Assembly (NCBI GenBank): GCA_016708955.1
Contig: JADJES010000001.1
Span: forward strand, 1 to 64,000
DNA: 64,000 nucleotides
Reading direction: 5' to 3'
Origin: Nitrosomonas sp.
GTDB taxonomy: Bacteria; Pseudomonadota; Gammaproteobacteria; Burkholderiales; Nitrosomonadaceae
Every line of letters begins with the position of its first letter. The stretch's first letter is position 1. The notes beneath the pieces are model-generated. The model was not told the origin of the DNA and searched no databases. It saw only the letters and a program-made list of their open reading frames with translations. Positions 46,283-55,638 of the stretch are shown here, piece by piece. Made by a program: the position numbers and the translations under genes.

Positions 46283-47334
46283 AGCGCATCCCCCCTTCGC
46301 AACATGACACCTTGGAATCCCTGGCCAGTCAGATTGCCGAGATCGTTCAGCAGGCGCGCAGCCAGGTACGCCAAAGCGTTAACCAGGCCATGGTAGCCAG
46401 CTACTGGGAAATTGGCCGCCTGATCGTCGAGCATGAGCAGCAGGGGCAGACCCGCGCCGCCTATGGCACACGGCAACTGGCAGCGCTTTCCGAACGACTG
46501 ACGGCTCAGTTCGGGCGCGGCTTCGATGAGCGCAATTTGAGGAATATGAGACTGTTTTTTCAGTTCTTTCCAATTCGGAACGCAGTGCGTACCGAATTGA
46601 GCTGGACGCACTATCGCGTTCTGCTGCGCGTGGAAAATCCCTCTGCCCGCGAGTGGTACCTGCGCGAAGCCATCAGCCAGAACTGGAGCAGCCGGGCGCT
46701 GGACAGGCAAATCGGCGTGCTCTATTACGAGCGCTTGTTGAGCAGCAAAGACAAGGCGCTGGTGCAGGCCGAAGCCGCGCAGTACACGGAATCCCTGGCG
46801 GAGACCCGCAAGGATTTCCTGCGTGATCCCTATGTGCTGGATTTTCTCAACCTCAACACCGGCCGCTTTCTGGAAGGCGATCTGGAGCAAGCCATCATGG
46901 ACAACCTGCAAAACTTCCTGCTGGAGCTGGGCAAGGGCTTTGCCTTTGTCGCCCGCCAGCAGCGTGTGAGTTTTGCTGATGAAGATTTTTATCTCGACCT
47001 CGTGTTCTACAACTACAAGCTCAAATGCTTTTTTCTGGTGGACTTGAAGCTGGGCAGGCTCACCCATCAGGACATGGGGCAGATGGACACTTATGTGCGC
47101 CTGTACGACGAGCAAATCAAAGGCGCGGACGACAATCCCACCATTGGCCTGGTGTTGTGCAGCGAAAAAAGTGAAGCCGTAGTGCGCTATTCCGTACTGG
47201 CGGAACAACAGCAATTGTTTGCCGCCAAATACCTGCCTTATCTGCCGAGCGAAGCAGAGCTCAAACACGAACTGGAACGCGAGCGCGAACGTGCCCTGCA
47301 AATGCTGGCGCAGCGGCAAGAGGCACAAGAATGA
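46279..47334 (+). CDS. DUF1016 (YhcG-like) PDDEXK nuclease-domain protein
   Basis: A 351-residue protein of the YhcG/DUF1016 family. The N-terminal domain has SYWEIGRLIVEHEQQG and YGTRQLAALSERL; the C-terminal PD-(D/E)XK fold carries FYLDLVFYN and FFLVDLKLG, which hold the catalytic Asp and Lys. The tail is coiled coil (ELERERERALQML). I prefer the ATG at 46279, which overlaps the scar ORF stop, over the ATG at 46267. The stop overlaps the start of the methyltransferase gene. Members of this family are frequent in restriction and defence islands; the exact role is not settled. Confidence 0.9.
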   Translation: MKRIPPSQHDTLESLASQIAEIVQQARSQVRQSVNQAMVASYWEIGRLIVEHEQQGQTRAAYGTRQLAALSERLTAQFGRGFDERNLRNMRLFFQFFPIRNAVRTELSWTHYRVLLRVENPSAREWYLREAISQNWSSRALDRQIGVLYYERLLSSKDKALVQAEAAQYTESLAETRKDFLRDPYVLDFLNLNTGRFLEGDLEQAIMDNLQNFLLELGKGFAFVARQQRVSFADEDFYLDLVFYNYKLKCFFLVDLKLGRLTHQDMGQMDTYVRLYDEQIKGADDNPTIGLVLCSEKSEAVVRYSVLAEQQQLFAAKYLPYLPSEAELKHELERERERALQMLAQRQEAQE

Positions 47335-49014
47335 GCGGCAAACAAAAACTCGAACTCAACTGGATCGGCAAGGACAAGCGGCCCAAGCTGGAGCCGCGCA
47401 TTTTGCTGGAGGATGCTACGCTGTCGTATCACGCCAGGCATCGGGTTTCGGATAACGATAGCTTCGACAACCGGCTGATCTTCGGCGACAACCTGCTGGC
47501 GCTGAAGGCGCTGGAGCAGGCGTTTTCGGGGAGGGTGAAGTGCGTGTTCATTGATCCGCCCTACAACACCGGCAGCGCGTTCACGCATTACGATGACGGG
47601 CTGGAGCATTCGATCTGGCTGGGGTTGATGCGCGACCGGCTGGAAATCATCAAACGGCTGCTATCCGAGGACGGTTCGTTGTGGATCACGATTGATGACA
47701 ACGAGGCGCATTATTTGAAGGTGTTGTGTGATGAGGTGTTTGGTAGATCAAATTTTATAGCGAACATCGTATGGCAAAACGAACTTCACGCGAAAATCGC
47801 GCAGCTATAGGTTCATCCCATGACCACTTGTTGTTGTATACGAAAAACGGTGCCATAGCTTGGAAAAACTCTCGAAATCTTTTACCTCCAAATAACGAAG
47901 GATATTCTAATCCAGATAATGATCCTAGAGGACCTTGGCGCTCAATACCGTTCAGCGCTCAGGCTTCCGACTGAATCAAATGTATAAAATCGAAACCCCA
48001 ACTGGTGATTGGATTGAACCGCCTAAAGGGCGCTGTTGGGGCGCAACTGAGGTGGTTTTCAAAGAATATCTAAAAGACAATCGGGTTTACTTTCCAAATG
48101 GAGGTTCTGGTCGACCACGTATAAAACAGTTTCGAGGAGAAGAAAAGGGCCTCGTTCCAATGACTTGGTGGAGTTCGGAATTTGCAGGAGATAATGAAGC
48201 TGCGAAAAAGGAAATTTCCGCACTTTTCCCAAATGATGAAGCATTTGGGACGCCTAAGCCTGAAGAATTGATATGGCGGGTATTAACTATCGCCACCAAC
48301 CCCGGCGATCTCGTCCTAGACTCCTTTGCCGGTTCCGGCACCACCGGCGCAGTCGCCCACAAAATGGGCCGCCGCTGGATCATGGTGGAGCTGGGCGAGC
48401 ACTGTCATACGCACATCATTCCGCGCCTGAAGAAGGTCATCGATGGCGAAGACAAGGGCGGTATTACTGAGGCGGTGAACTGGCAGGGCGGCGGCGGGTT
48501 CCGCTACTATAAACTGGCACCCAGCCTGATCGTCAACGACCGCTGGGGCAATCCGGTGATCAACCCGGAATATAACGCGGCAATGCTGGCCGAAGCACTG
48601 GCGAAGCTGGAAGGCTTCACCTACGCGCCGTCGGAAACCCGCTGGTGGCAGCACGGCCATTCCAGCGAGCGCGACTTCATCTATGTCACCACGCAGAACC
48701 TGTCCGCCGAGCAGTTGCAGGCGCTGTCCGATGAGGTCGGCAGCGAACAAAGCCTGCTGGTGTGCTGTTCGGCGTTCCGTGGCGTGAGTGCGGCTCAAGC
48801 CGCCGAGCGCTGGCCGAATCTGACCTTGAAAAAAATTCCCAAGATGGTGCTGGCGCGCTGCGAGTGGGGGCATGACGATTACAGCCTGAATGTGGCGAAT
48901 CTGCCGATGGCACAACCCGCCCCGGCCGAACCTGCCGTGAACAAAGGAAGGAAAACCAGGATGGACAGGCATACCGCCGATCTGTTTGGCGATGACGAGG
49001 GGGATGTGCTATGA
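47331..49014 (+). pseudogene. Type III-like DNA methyltransferase (Mod), two frameshifts
   Basis: An adenine-N6 methyltransferase of the beta class: FIDPPYNTG (motif IV) comes before LDSFAGSGTTG (motif I), the order seen in type III Mod subunits. Three frames must be joined. The first break is in an A4 run at 47776-47779; adding one A gives IVWQKRTSRENR. The second is at GG 47962-47963; adding one G gives FSAQGFRLNQMYK. With both repaired the product is about 561 residues and uninterrupted. As read, only 159 residues up to the first stop would be made, without motif I, so methylation would be lost. It lies 4 bp overlapped with DUF1016 upstream and RhuM downstream. Confidence 0.87.
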
Positions 49015-50111
49015 GTAAAAAAAACGTCACGACAGGAGGCGAAATCGTCCAACAGGCTGTTGGACAAGCCGAGTTCCTGCTTTATCAGACCGAGGATGCT
49101 CAAACGCGTGTTCAGTTACGTCTTCAGGGTGGCATGGTCTGGATGACGCAACGGCAGCTTGCCGAGCTGTATCAGGTGAGCGTGCCGACCATCAACGGGC
49201 ACTTGCGCGTGCTGTACCAGAACGGTGAGCTGGTAGCGGATCGAACTATTAGGAAATTCCGAATAGTTGCCCGGGAAGCCGCGCGGGAAGTGGAAAGATT
49301 GGTCGATCACTACAGTCTGGAGGTGATCCTGCATCTGGGCTATCGGGTGCGTTCGCACCGGGGGGTGCAGTTCCGGCGCTGGGCGACGGAGCAGTTGCAG
49401 GACTATTTGTCCAAGGGGTTTTTGCTGGACGACGAACGTTTCAAGGGCGGGCAGGACAGCGGCTATTTCGAGGAACTGCTGGCGCGCATCCGCGACATTC
49501 GCTCTTCGGAAAAAGTGTTCTGGCGCAAGGTGCTGGACATCTACGCCACCAGCATGGATTACGACCCGAACACGGAAACCTCGCAGCAGTTTTTCGCCAC
49601 CGTGCAGAACAAGATGCACTGGGCGGCGCACGGGCATACGGCTGCCGAGTTGATTGCGCTGCGTGTTGATGCGCAAGCGCCGCACATGGGTTTGACGAAT
49701 TGGGCAGGAGCCAGCAAAGGCGCGCCGGTGCGAAAGGCTGATGTGGGCGTAGCCAAGAACTTCCTTAACGCCGAGGAACTGGAAACGTTGAACCGCATCG
49801 TTACCGCTTACATTGAAGTGGCTGAGTTGCAGGCGCAGGCGCGGCAGCCGATGACGATGCGTGATTGGGCAACGGAATTGGATAATTTCTTGTGCATGAC
49901 GCGTAAGGACATTCTGACCCATGCCGGGAAAGTTTCTGCCGAGGCTGCACTGGCCAAGGCGCAGGCGGTATATGCCGAATATCAGGCGCGGGTGCGTGAT
50001 TTGCCGTCACAGGTGGAACAGGATTTCGAGGCGACGATAGCCCAACCGGTGAAGCGCCTTGAGAAGAGCAGAAAAGCCGTGTCGAAGAAGAAATCGGGAG
50101 GCGATAAATGA
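49011..50111 (+). CDS. RhuM family protein
   Basis: A 366-residue protein of the RhuM (Salmonella pathogenicity-island annotated) family. The characteristic FLLYQTEDAQTRVQLRL, MTQRQLAELYQVSVPTIN, VDHYSLEVILHLGYRVRS and LDDERFKGGQ segments are all present. The first part resembles a winged-helix Fic/DOC-associated DNA-binding region. It overlaps the Mod gene by 4 bp and a 36-codon ORF by 4 bp, so it is part of the same transcript. The molecular role of RhuM is unknown; it recurs beside restriction-modification genes. Confidence 0.9.
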   Translation: MSKKNVTTGGEIVQQAVGQAEFLLYQTEDAQTRVQLRLQGGMVWMTQRQLAELYQVSVPTINGHLRVLYQNGELVADRTIRKFRIVAREAAREVERLVDHYSLEVILHLGYRVRSHRGVQFRRWATEQLQDYLSKGFLLDDERFKGGQDSGYFEELLARIRDIRSSEKVFWRKVLDIYATSMDYDPNTETSQQFFATVQNKMHWAAHGHTAAELIALRVDAQAPHMGLTNWAGASKGAPVRKADVGVAKNFLNAEELETLNRIVTAYIEVAELQAQARQPMTMRDWATELDNFLCMTRKDILTHAGKVSAEAALAKAQAVYAEYQARVRDLPSQVEQDFEATIAQPVKRLEKSRKAVSKKKSGGDK

Positions 50112-50218
50112 ATCAGCAACTTGTGCAGCAACCTGCTGCACAATTGAGCACAAGCACGAAAAATTCAGTTATTCGAAATTTTCGGATAACTGCTATTGGT
50201 AAGGTTGGAGAGGAATGA
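50108..50218 (+). pseudogene. Short coupled ORF, possible RhuM remnant
   Basis: A 36-codon frame whose ATG overlaps the RhuM stop and whose TGA overlaps the ATG of the Res gene, so it is positioned for coupled translation on both sides. Residues 19-30 (NSVIRNFRITAI) resemble the TIRKFRIVA segment of RhuM-type proteins and of the RhuM gene just upstream. It is read as a remnant of a second rhuM copy, though a tiny real gene cannot be ruled out. Confidence 0.45.
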
Positions 50219-52941
50219 GCGCCCGCGTCCAACACCATGTTGCCGGGCGATTGTCGCTGCGCCCGCCGCAAGCCGAATCGTTGGAAAGACTGAAACAGGC
50301 ATTGGATGCCGCGCCGGAGATGCTGACGCAGGAGCGCTATGTCCCAGCGATACTGGCTACGCTCAAGGCGCAGTTCCCTAAGCTGGAAGACTTCGAGCGC
50401 GAATTTCCCTCGCTATGCTTTGCGCTGGCGACAGGTGTGGGCAAAACGCGGTTGATGGGCGCTTTTATCGCCTACCTGCATCTGGCGCACGGTATCAACA
50501 ACTTCTTCGTGCTCGCGCCGAACCTGACGGTCTACAACAAGCTGATCACGGATTTCACGCCAAATACACCGAAGTATGTGTTTAAAGGCATCGGTGAATT
50601 TGCCCTCAATGCGCCCCGCGTCATTACTGGGGACAACTATGATCAGCAAAACATCTTCGGCGGCGAGTTATTGGGCGAAGTTCGCATCAATATTTTCAAC
50701 ATCGCTAAGATCACCTCGGAAGTGCGTGGCGGGAAAGAGCCACGTATCAAGCGCATGAAAGAAGTGCTGGGCGATAGCTACTTCAACCATCTGGCTAATT
50801 TGCCGGATCTGGTGCTGCTGATGGATGAATCACACCGCTACCGCGCGCAGGCAGGCATGCGGGCCATCAATGAATTACAGCCTTTGTTTGGACTGGAGGT
50901 GACGGCAACGCCTTTTGTGGAATCCAGCCGCGGACCGGTGCCGTTCAAAAACGTGGTGATGGATTACCCGCTGGCACGGGCAATGGAGGACGGCTTCGTC
51001 AAGGAGCCAGCCGTTGTCACGCAGCGTAATTTTGATGCGAAAGCACACACGCCCGAGGAAATCGAAAAGATCAAGCTGGAGGACGGCGTGCGCTTGCACG
51101 AAACTACAAAAGTTGAGCTGCTGACCTATGCCCGGGAAAACGGTGTTGCGCCGGTCAAACCCTTCATGCTCGTGATCGCACGGGATACCACGCACGCCGG
51201 GCAACTTTTGGTGCTTCTGCAGTCAGAGGCTTTCTTTGACGCACGCTATCGGAGCAAGGTGATTCAGGTTGACTCCAGCCGCTCAGGCAGCGAAGAGGAG
51301 GAAATGATTTCACGTTTGCTCGCGGTCGAGAGCGTGGACGAACCGACCGAGATCGTGATCCACGTCAACATGCTGAAGGAAGGCTGGGACGTGACCAATC
51401 TCTACACCATCGTTCCGCTGCGTGCCGCCAACGCCCGCACACTGATTGAGCAATCCATCGGCCGCGGTTTGCGTCTGCCTTATGGCAAGCGCACTGGCAT
51501 TGCAGCGGTGGATCGTCTGAACATCGTGGCGCACGACAAGTTTCAAGAGATTATCGATGAGGCGAACCGGGGTGACTCGCCGATTCGTTTGAAGCAAGTC
51601 ATCCTCGATGCGCCAAGCGCTGACGATAAAAAAGTCAGCGTACAAGTTGGTTCGGGCGCAATGACACGTCTGGGCCTGACGGATGCGCCCGTGGTAGCCG
51701 GTGCTCCGTCGAACGCCGGGACGGCTCCGGCACAGACTCCCGTCTTCACCACAGAAGCGGAACGACAGGCGGCTCGCGTCGTGATGGATGTGATTGGAAA
51801 GTACGAAGTCAGACGCGATCTGGTACCCACCAGCAGCGCACTGCTCACCCCCGAGGTTCAATCAGCAATCTTGACTGAGGTCACCGAGCGCCGTCTTTAT
51901 TAAATCGGCCGATGCAAGGCAACTTGCTGGCGGGCGTCGATGATGGGCAGCCGAAACTTGATCTGTCAGCCGTAGTGGCAAAAACGACGGAGATTGTCGC
52001 TCAGCAAACCATCGACATCCCCCGCATCGCCGTGGTGCCGACTGGCGAAGTCACCACGGGCTTTCATCCGTTCAAATCTGAGTCTATTACCCAATTTTCA
52101 ACCAGGACAACGCGAAATTGTGGGGCAAGAACTACGTACCAATGAGCAGTTTACGTTAAGCAGCGAAAGAGGACTTCGCGAAAAGCGCTTCGAGGATTAC
52201 ATTGTTAAAAAGCTTATCGACTATGACAACATAGATTACTTCACTCAAGCTGAGTTGCTATACGACTTGGCGGGCCAAGCCGTTGCTCATTATCAGGGGC
52301 AGAATTACTCTGAAAATGAACTGCACGAAATCCTCGATACTTTTGGCAGTGAGCTTGCTCGCTTAATTCGTGCCGAGATGATGGAGCACTTTTGGGAAGA
52401 AGCAACCGAGTATGAAGTGCAGGTCAGTCGTGGTTTTACTGAACTGAAGCCCTGCAACTACACTGCCACGGCAGGACAGACGGCGCACCATTTCCGTGAA
52501 ACGCTGACCGAGACCGGGCGTATCAAGCAAATGCTATTCGGCGGTTTTTCGCGTTGCTTGTATCCGCTGCAAAAGTTCGATTCGGATACCGAGCGCCGCT
52601 TTTCCGTCATCCTGGAGCGCGATGCATTGAAGTGGTTTAAACCCGCCAAGGGGCAGTTCCAAATCTATTACAAGCTGGGCACGGAGCAGCCGGAGTACAT
52701 CCCTGACTTTGTCGTTGAGACGGATACGACCATTTACATGGTTGAAACCAAGGCGCGCACGGACGTCAATACTCAAGAGGTTCAGGCCAAAGCGAGTTCG
52801 GCAGCTCGTTGGTGCAAGCACGCATCGGATTACGCAGCAGCCATTGGCACCAAGACATGGAAGTATCTGCTTGTGCCGCACGACGAGATTACCGAATCAA
52901 AACGTCTGAATGACTTCCTGCGCTTTGAAGTAAAGTGCTGA
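50215..52941 (+). pseudogene. Type III-like restriction helicase-nuclease (Res), two frameshifts
   Basis: An SF2 helicase joined to a nuclease. Walker A ATGVGKT is at residues 72-78, DESH box at LLMDESHRYR, motif III VTATPF, and the helicase C motif RTLIEQSIGRGLRLP. The C-terminal nuclease is shown by YIPDFVVE and YMVETKAR, a PD-(D/E)XK signature. The first part and the nuclease part are in the same frame but separated by a stop at 51901. The link between them, carrying AVVAKTTEIVAQQTIDIPR, is in another frame. One base appears lost near 51887-51893 and one A gained in the A3 run at 52074-52076. Repaired, the protein has about 908 residues. As read, the 562-residue product lacks the nuclease. 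Confidence 0.85.
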
Positions 52942-52982
52942 AGTCCGCCTTGCTGAAGATATCTTGTCTATTCCTATCTCTA

Positions 52983-53013
52983 ATTGGCGCAAACTTTGAC
53001 AAATCGCGCCAAT
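52983..53013. terminator. Hairpin after the Res gene
   Basis: ATTGGCGC (52983-52990) pairs perfectly with GCGCCAAT (53006-53013) around a 15-base loop, about 40 bp after the Res stop. It may end the island transcript, although no T run follows. The breakpoint of the 369-bp duplication falls in its loop and right arm. Confidence 0.45.
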
Positions 53014-53369
53014 AAAGTTGATCTTTTGGGGTAATAATTTTTATTGCGCCATAAAAACTTGCCGTACCGATAGAGCTGTCTGATGACTTTAGCACGAGTC
53101 CCCGAGCGACGAGCTTCCACACTTCTGGCAATAAATCGTATTGCAATACCAGTCGCACCAGCCTATTCTTATAAAAAGCCATAGTTACCCAAAATCGGAG
53201 ATCAATCAATGAAAAAGAACCTTTTTATTCCAAAACTCTGTTCCATATCGCTGACGTTCATTCTGGCGCAGGGCGTTTCCTATGCCATGCCCGGCATGCA
53301 CGGTTCCGGCAGTGGCGCGGCTACGGAGCATCCACGGGTGTCGAACAGTCTCGGCGGGAAAATCAATTC
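53001..53369 (+). repeat. Duplicated block, copy 1 (369 bp)
   Basis: Direct repeat of 55103-55471, offset 2,102 bp with no gaps and few substitutions. It comprises about 208 bp of upstream DNA and the first ~53 codons of the PD40 gene. This copy continues into the complete gene and is taken as the original. Confidence 0.9.
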
Positions 53370-54282
53370 ATCCGGATCGGAGATGGAGATTACTTACAGC
53401 GCTGACGGCAAGACGGCGATTTTTGTGTCGACCCGTGAAGGTAGTATTCAGTCGCCCGGCGATACTTACAGTTTCGATATCTGGATGTCGCATCAGGCCG
53501 ACGGTGAATGGCAGGAACCGATCCATCTGGGGCCGGGCATCGACCCCAAGGTGGGGCCGAACATCAATACTTCGGCTTGGGAGCTGGAGCCGAGCTTTTC
53601 CGACGATGGCAATGTGATTTATTTCACCCGTTACGAAGCGGGCAATATGTTGTCCGGCGATCTGTACGTGGTGCAGAAAGTCGATGGCGTCTGGCAATCG
53701 GCCCGGAACTGGAACGACGTGCCGGAGCTGCCGAATATCAATACCTCGACCGGTGAAGAGCATTGTCCGATCATTGCTTCCGACAGCCTGATTTATTTTA
53801 GTTATCACCAGCCGGGTGTGACGCAGGACAGCGATATCTGGAAGGTCGAGAAGAAGGATGGCGTGTGGCAGAAGCCGGAGAGCCTGGGGCTGAAGATCAA
53901 TTCACCGCAGCGCGACCATATGCACTGGACCGGGTTGTCCAAGGACGGCAAGAGCCTGATCATCACCAGCACGCGGACTGATTTGGGTTCGCGCGGCGGG
54001 CATGACGAGTGGATTTCGCATCAAAATGCCGAGGGCGAATGGCAGGAGCCGTTGAATCTCGGTGATGCGGTCAATACCGGCGGGGAGGATATGTGCTGGA
54101 CGTTTACCCCGGATGGCAAGAAATTCACCGGCAGTTGGGGGCCGCATGGCACTTACGATATGGATATCCGCTGGGTCAACAAGGACGATGTGCCGTTGCT
54201 GAAGGACTTCGAACCGATCGGTCCGCCACCCAATTTGCTGAAAAACAGCAAAGCCAAAACTGACAAGCCGTTGCGGCAGTAA
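53209..54282 (+). CDS. Exported PD40 (TolB-like) beta-propeller protein
   Basis: A 357-residue periplasmic or surface protein. Signal peptide of 26 residues (ends GVSYA) followed by a His/Met/Gly-rich MPGMHGSGSG. Propeller blades of the PD40 type repeat as YSADGKTAIFVSTR, PSFSDDGNVIYFTR, GLSKDGKSLIITSTR and FTPDGKKFTGSWG. No catalytic motif is visible; such propellers usually bind partners or substrate. A GGAG lies about 10 bases before the ATG. The block containing its start is duplicated 2.1 kb downstream. Confidence 0.88.
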   Translation: MKKNLFIPKLCSISLTFILAQGVSYAMPGMHGSGSGAATEHPRVSNSLGGKINSSGSEMEITYSADGKTAIFVSTREGSIQSPGDTYSFDIWMSHQADGEWQEPIHLGPGIDPKVGPNINTSAWELEPSFSDDGNVIYFTRYEAGNMLSGDLYVVQKVDGVWQSARNWNDVPELPNINTSTGEEHCPIIASDSLIYFSYHQPGVTQDSDIWKVEKKDGVWQKPESLGLKINSPQRDHMHWTGLSKDGKSLIITSTRTDLGSRGGHDEWISHQNAEGEWQEPLNLGDAVNTGGEDMCWTFTPDGKKFTGSWGPHGTYDMDIRWVNKDDVPLLKDFEPIGPPPNLLKNSKAKTDKPLRQ

Positions 54283-54498
54283 CTATCAAGAAATAGCCTG
54301 CTTTGAATCGTATACGCAGGGATGTCTATAGTTTATCGTATCGATTTTTGGCAGGCTGTGGTTCCTGGCCTGGTAGTCCACGGCGTGTGTATGTCAGTGC
54401 GCTTCAACGATGCCGGTTTCCGGGTATTGTGTTCGTCTCCCGGATGCTGAATCGGTGATGTGCTGTTCACAGATCGCGTATTTTTTGAGAAATGACTG

Positions 54499-55185
54499 AT
54501 GCGCTTTAGCAAAAAATATCTTTTCTACTTTATTGCAAGCTGTGTTTTCACGAGCACCAGCGTATTCGCCGAGACGCAATGCCGGTTGGATACCAAGCAG
54601 GGAATCGGGGCGCTGGGCCGCATTGAACCGCGCTCCCGGGTGATCAAAGTGTCACATAATGCGGGGCCTGAAGGGGCGCGTGTGGCGCAACTGTTTTTTC
54701 AGGAAGCCGATTCTGTCCAAGCCGGTGAGAAACTGGCGGTGCTCTCGGATCATGTTAAAAGAAAAGCGGAAGTGCAGGCAGCCGGAACGCGCATCAAGGT
54801 TCTGGAAGCGCAGCGGGCTGTTGAGCAGGTTGCGCTCACTTTTAACAAGAAAGAACATCTGCGCCATCAATCGCTTGATCCCGGCGCGGTCAGTATTTCT
54901 CTGGTGGATGAGAAACGATTGGCGTATGAGCAATCCCTCGCGGATCTGAAACGTTTGTCGGCTGAGATCACCCGCGCACAAGCCGAACAGAAAATTGCCG
55001 AAGCCGAGCTGGACAATACGCTGATCACTGCGCCGATCACCGGAACGGTCGTAAAAATCTTCGCTCGCCAGGGGGAACGGATCGGCGACAATGGGTTGTT
55101 GCAAATCGCGCTAATAAAGTTGATCTTTTGGCGCAATAATTTTTCTTGCGCCATAAAAACTTGCCATACCGATAGAGCTGTCTGA
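54499..55185 (+). pseudogene. Truncated DevB-like membrane fusion protein
   Basis: Starts as a HlyD/DevB-family adaptor with its own signal peptide (MRFSKKYLFYFIASCVF, ending VFA). It has the lipoyl-like N-terminal part and the long coiled-coil hairpin (VLEAQRAVEQVALTFNKKEH), then the second lipoyl strand ITAPITGTVVKIFA. At about 55109 the homology to the intact copy at 57660 stops within GLLQIA, and the frame runs 25 codons into duplicated upstream DNA of the PD40 gene. The membrane-proximal beta-barrel domain is missing, so it cannot be a working adaptor. Confidence 0.85.
54564..55109 (+). repeat. devB homology block, copy 1
   Basis: Matches 57728-58273 without gaps (offset 3,164 bp) at high identity. 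The matching region begins at the signal-peptide cleavage site (ATTCGCCGAGACGCA); the two signal peptides before it are unrelated in sequence. The right end is an 8-base microhomology CAAATCGC shared with DNA upstream of the PD40 gene. Confidence 0.85.
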
Positions 55186-55471
55186 TGACTTTAGCACGAG
55201 TCCCCGAGCGACGAGCTTCCACACTTCTGGCAATAAATCGTATTGCAATACCAGTCACACCAGCCTATTCTTGCAAAAAACCAAAGTTACCCAAAATGGG
55301 AGGCCAATCAATGAAAAACAACCTTTTTATTCCAAAACTCTGTTCCATATCGCTGACGTTCATTCTGGCGCAGGGCGTTTCCCATGCCATGCCCAGTATG
55401 CACGGTTCCGGCAGCGGTGCGGCTACGGAGCATCCAAGGGTGTCGAACAGTCTCGGCGGGAAAATCAATTC
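55103..55471 (+). repeat. Duplicated block, copy 2 (369 bp)
   Basis: Second copy of 53001-53369. It joins the truncated devB on its left at CAAATCGC and a response-regulator tail on its right. It contains a hairpin, GGCGCAA (55130-55136) with TTGCGCC (55146-55152), which is degraded in copy 1. Confidence 0.9.
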
Positions 55472-55508
55472 GACCGCGGGCTGCAGGCTGGTTTTATTCA
55501 GTACTTGA
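55311..55508 (+). pseudogene. 5' fragment of PD40 gene
   Basis: The duplicated start of the PD40 gene at 53209: same signal peptide (SHA instead of SYA at the cleavage site) and the same first ~53 residues to GGKINS. The frame then enters foreign sequence (TAGCRLVLFST) and stops at 55508. No propeller blades are encoded. It keeps a good GGGAGG ribosome binding site, so a secreted ~40-residue peptide could in principle be made. Confidence 0.85.
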
Positions 55509-55558
55509 CCAAACCTGTTAATATGGATGCACTATATGAAGCGATTGATGGTATTTGA
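55472..55558 (+). pseudogene. C-terminal tail of a response-regulator receiver domain
   Basis: A 28-codon stretch without a start of its own: GLQAGFIQYLTKPVNMDALYEAIDGI, then stop. It has the invariant Lys-Pro of receiver (REC) domains and the helix-5 pattern that ends them. It begins exactly where the duplicated PD40 block ends, so it is the surviving 3' end of a response regulator or hybrid kinase gene. Read-through from upstream in this frame is open but meaningless. Confidence 0.7.
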
Positions 55559-55638
55559 ATACCATAAAGTTGTGAGAATCGATAAGATTGTTTACGGATC
55601 AAATAAAGTTTCTTAATTTTTAATCTACGGAGTTTCAA

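Noticed and set aside
46213..47328. Long minus-strand open frame (371 codons) opposite DUF1016
   Set aside because: The plus strand encodes a clear DUF1016 protein with family motifs and coupled starts; the reverse frame is a shadow in G+C-rich DNA.
49116..49922. Minus-strand open frame of 268 codons opposite RhuM
   Set aside because: RhuM motifs on the plus strand are unambiguous; the reverse frame has no recognisable domain and no ribosome binding site.
40937..52941. DISARM or BREX system
   Set aside because: An SNF2 helicase and a methyltransferase are present, but drmA, drmB, drmC, pglZ, brxC and brxL equivalents are absent.
53083..53184. 33-codon ORF (MTLARVPERRA) upstream of the PD40 gene, present in both copies
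   Set aside because: Its conservation is explained by the recent duplication, and it has no ribosome binding site; in copy 2 the stop is lost and it reads into the PD40 fragment.
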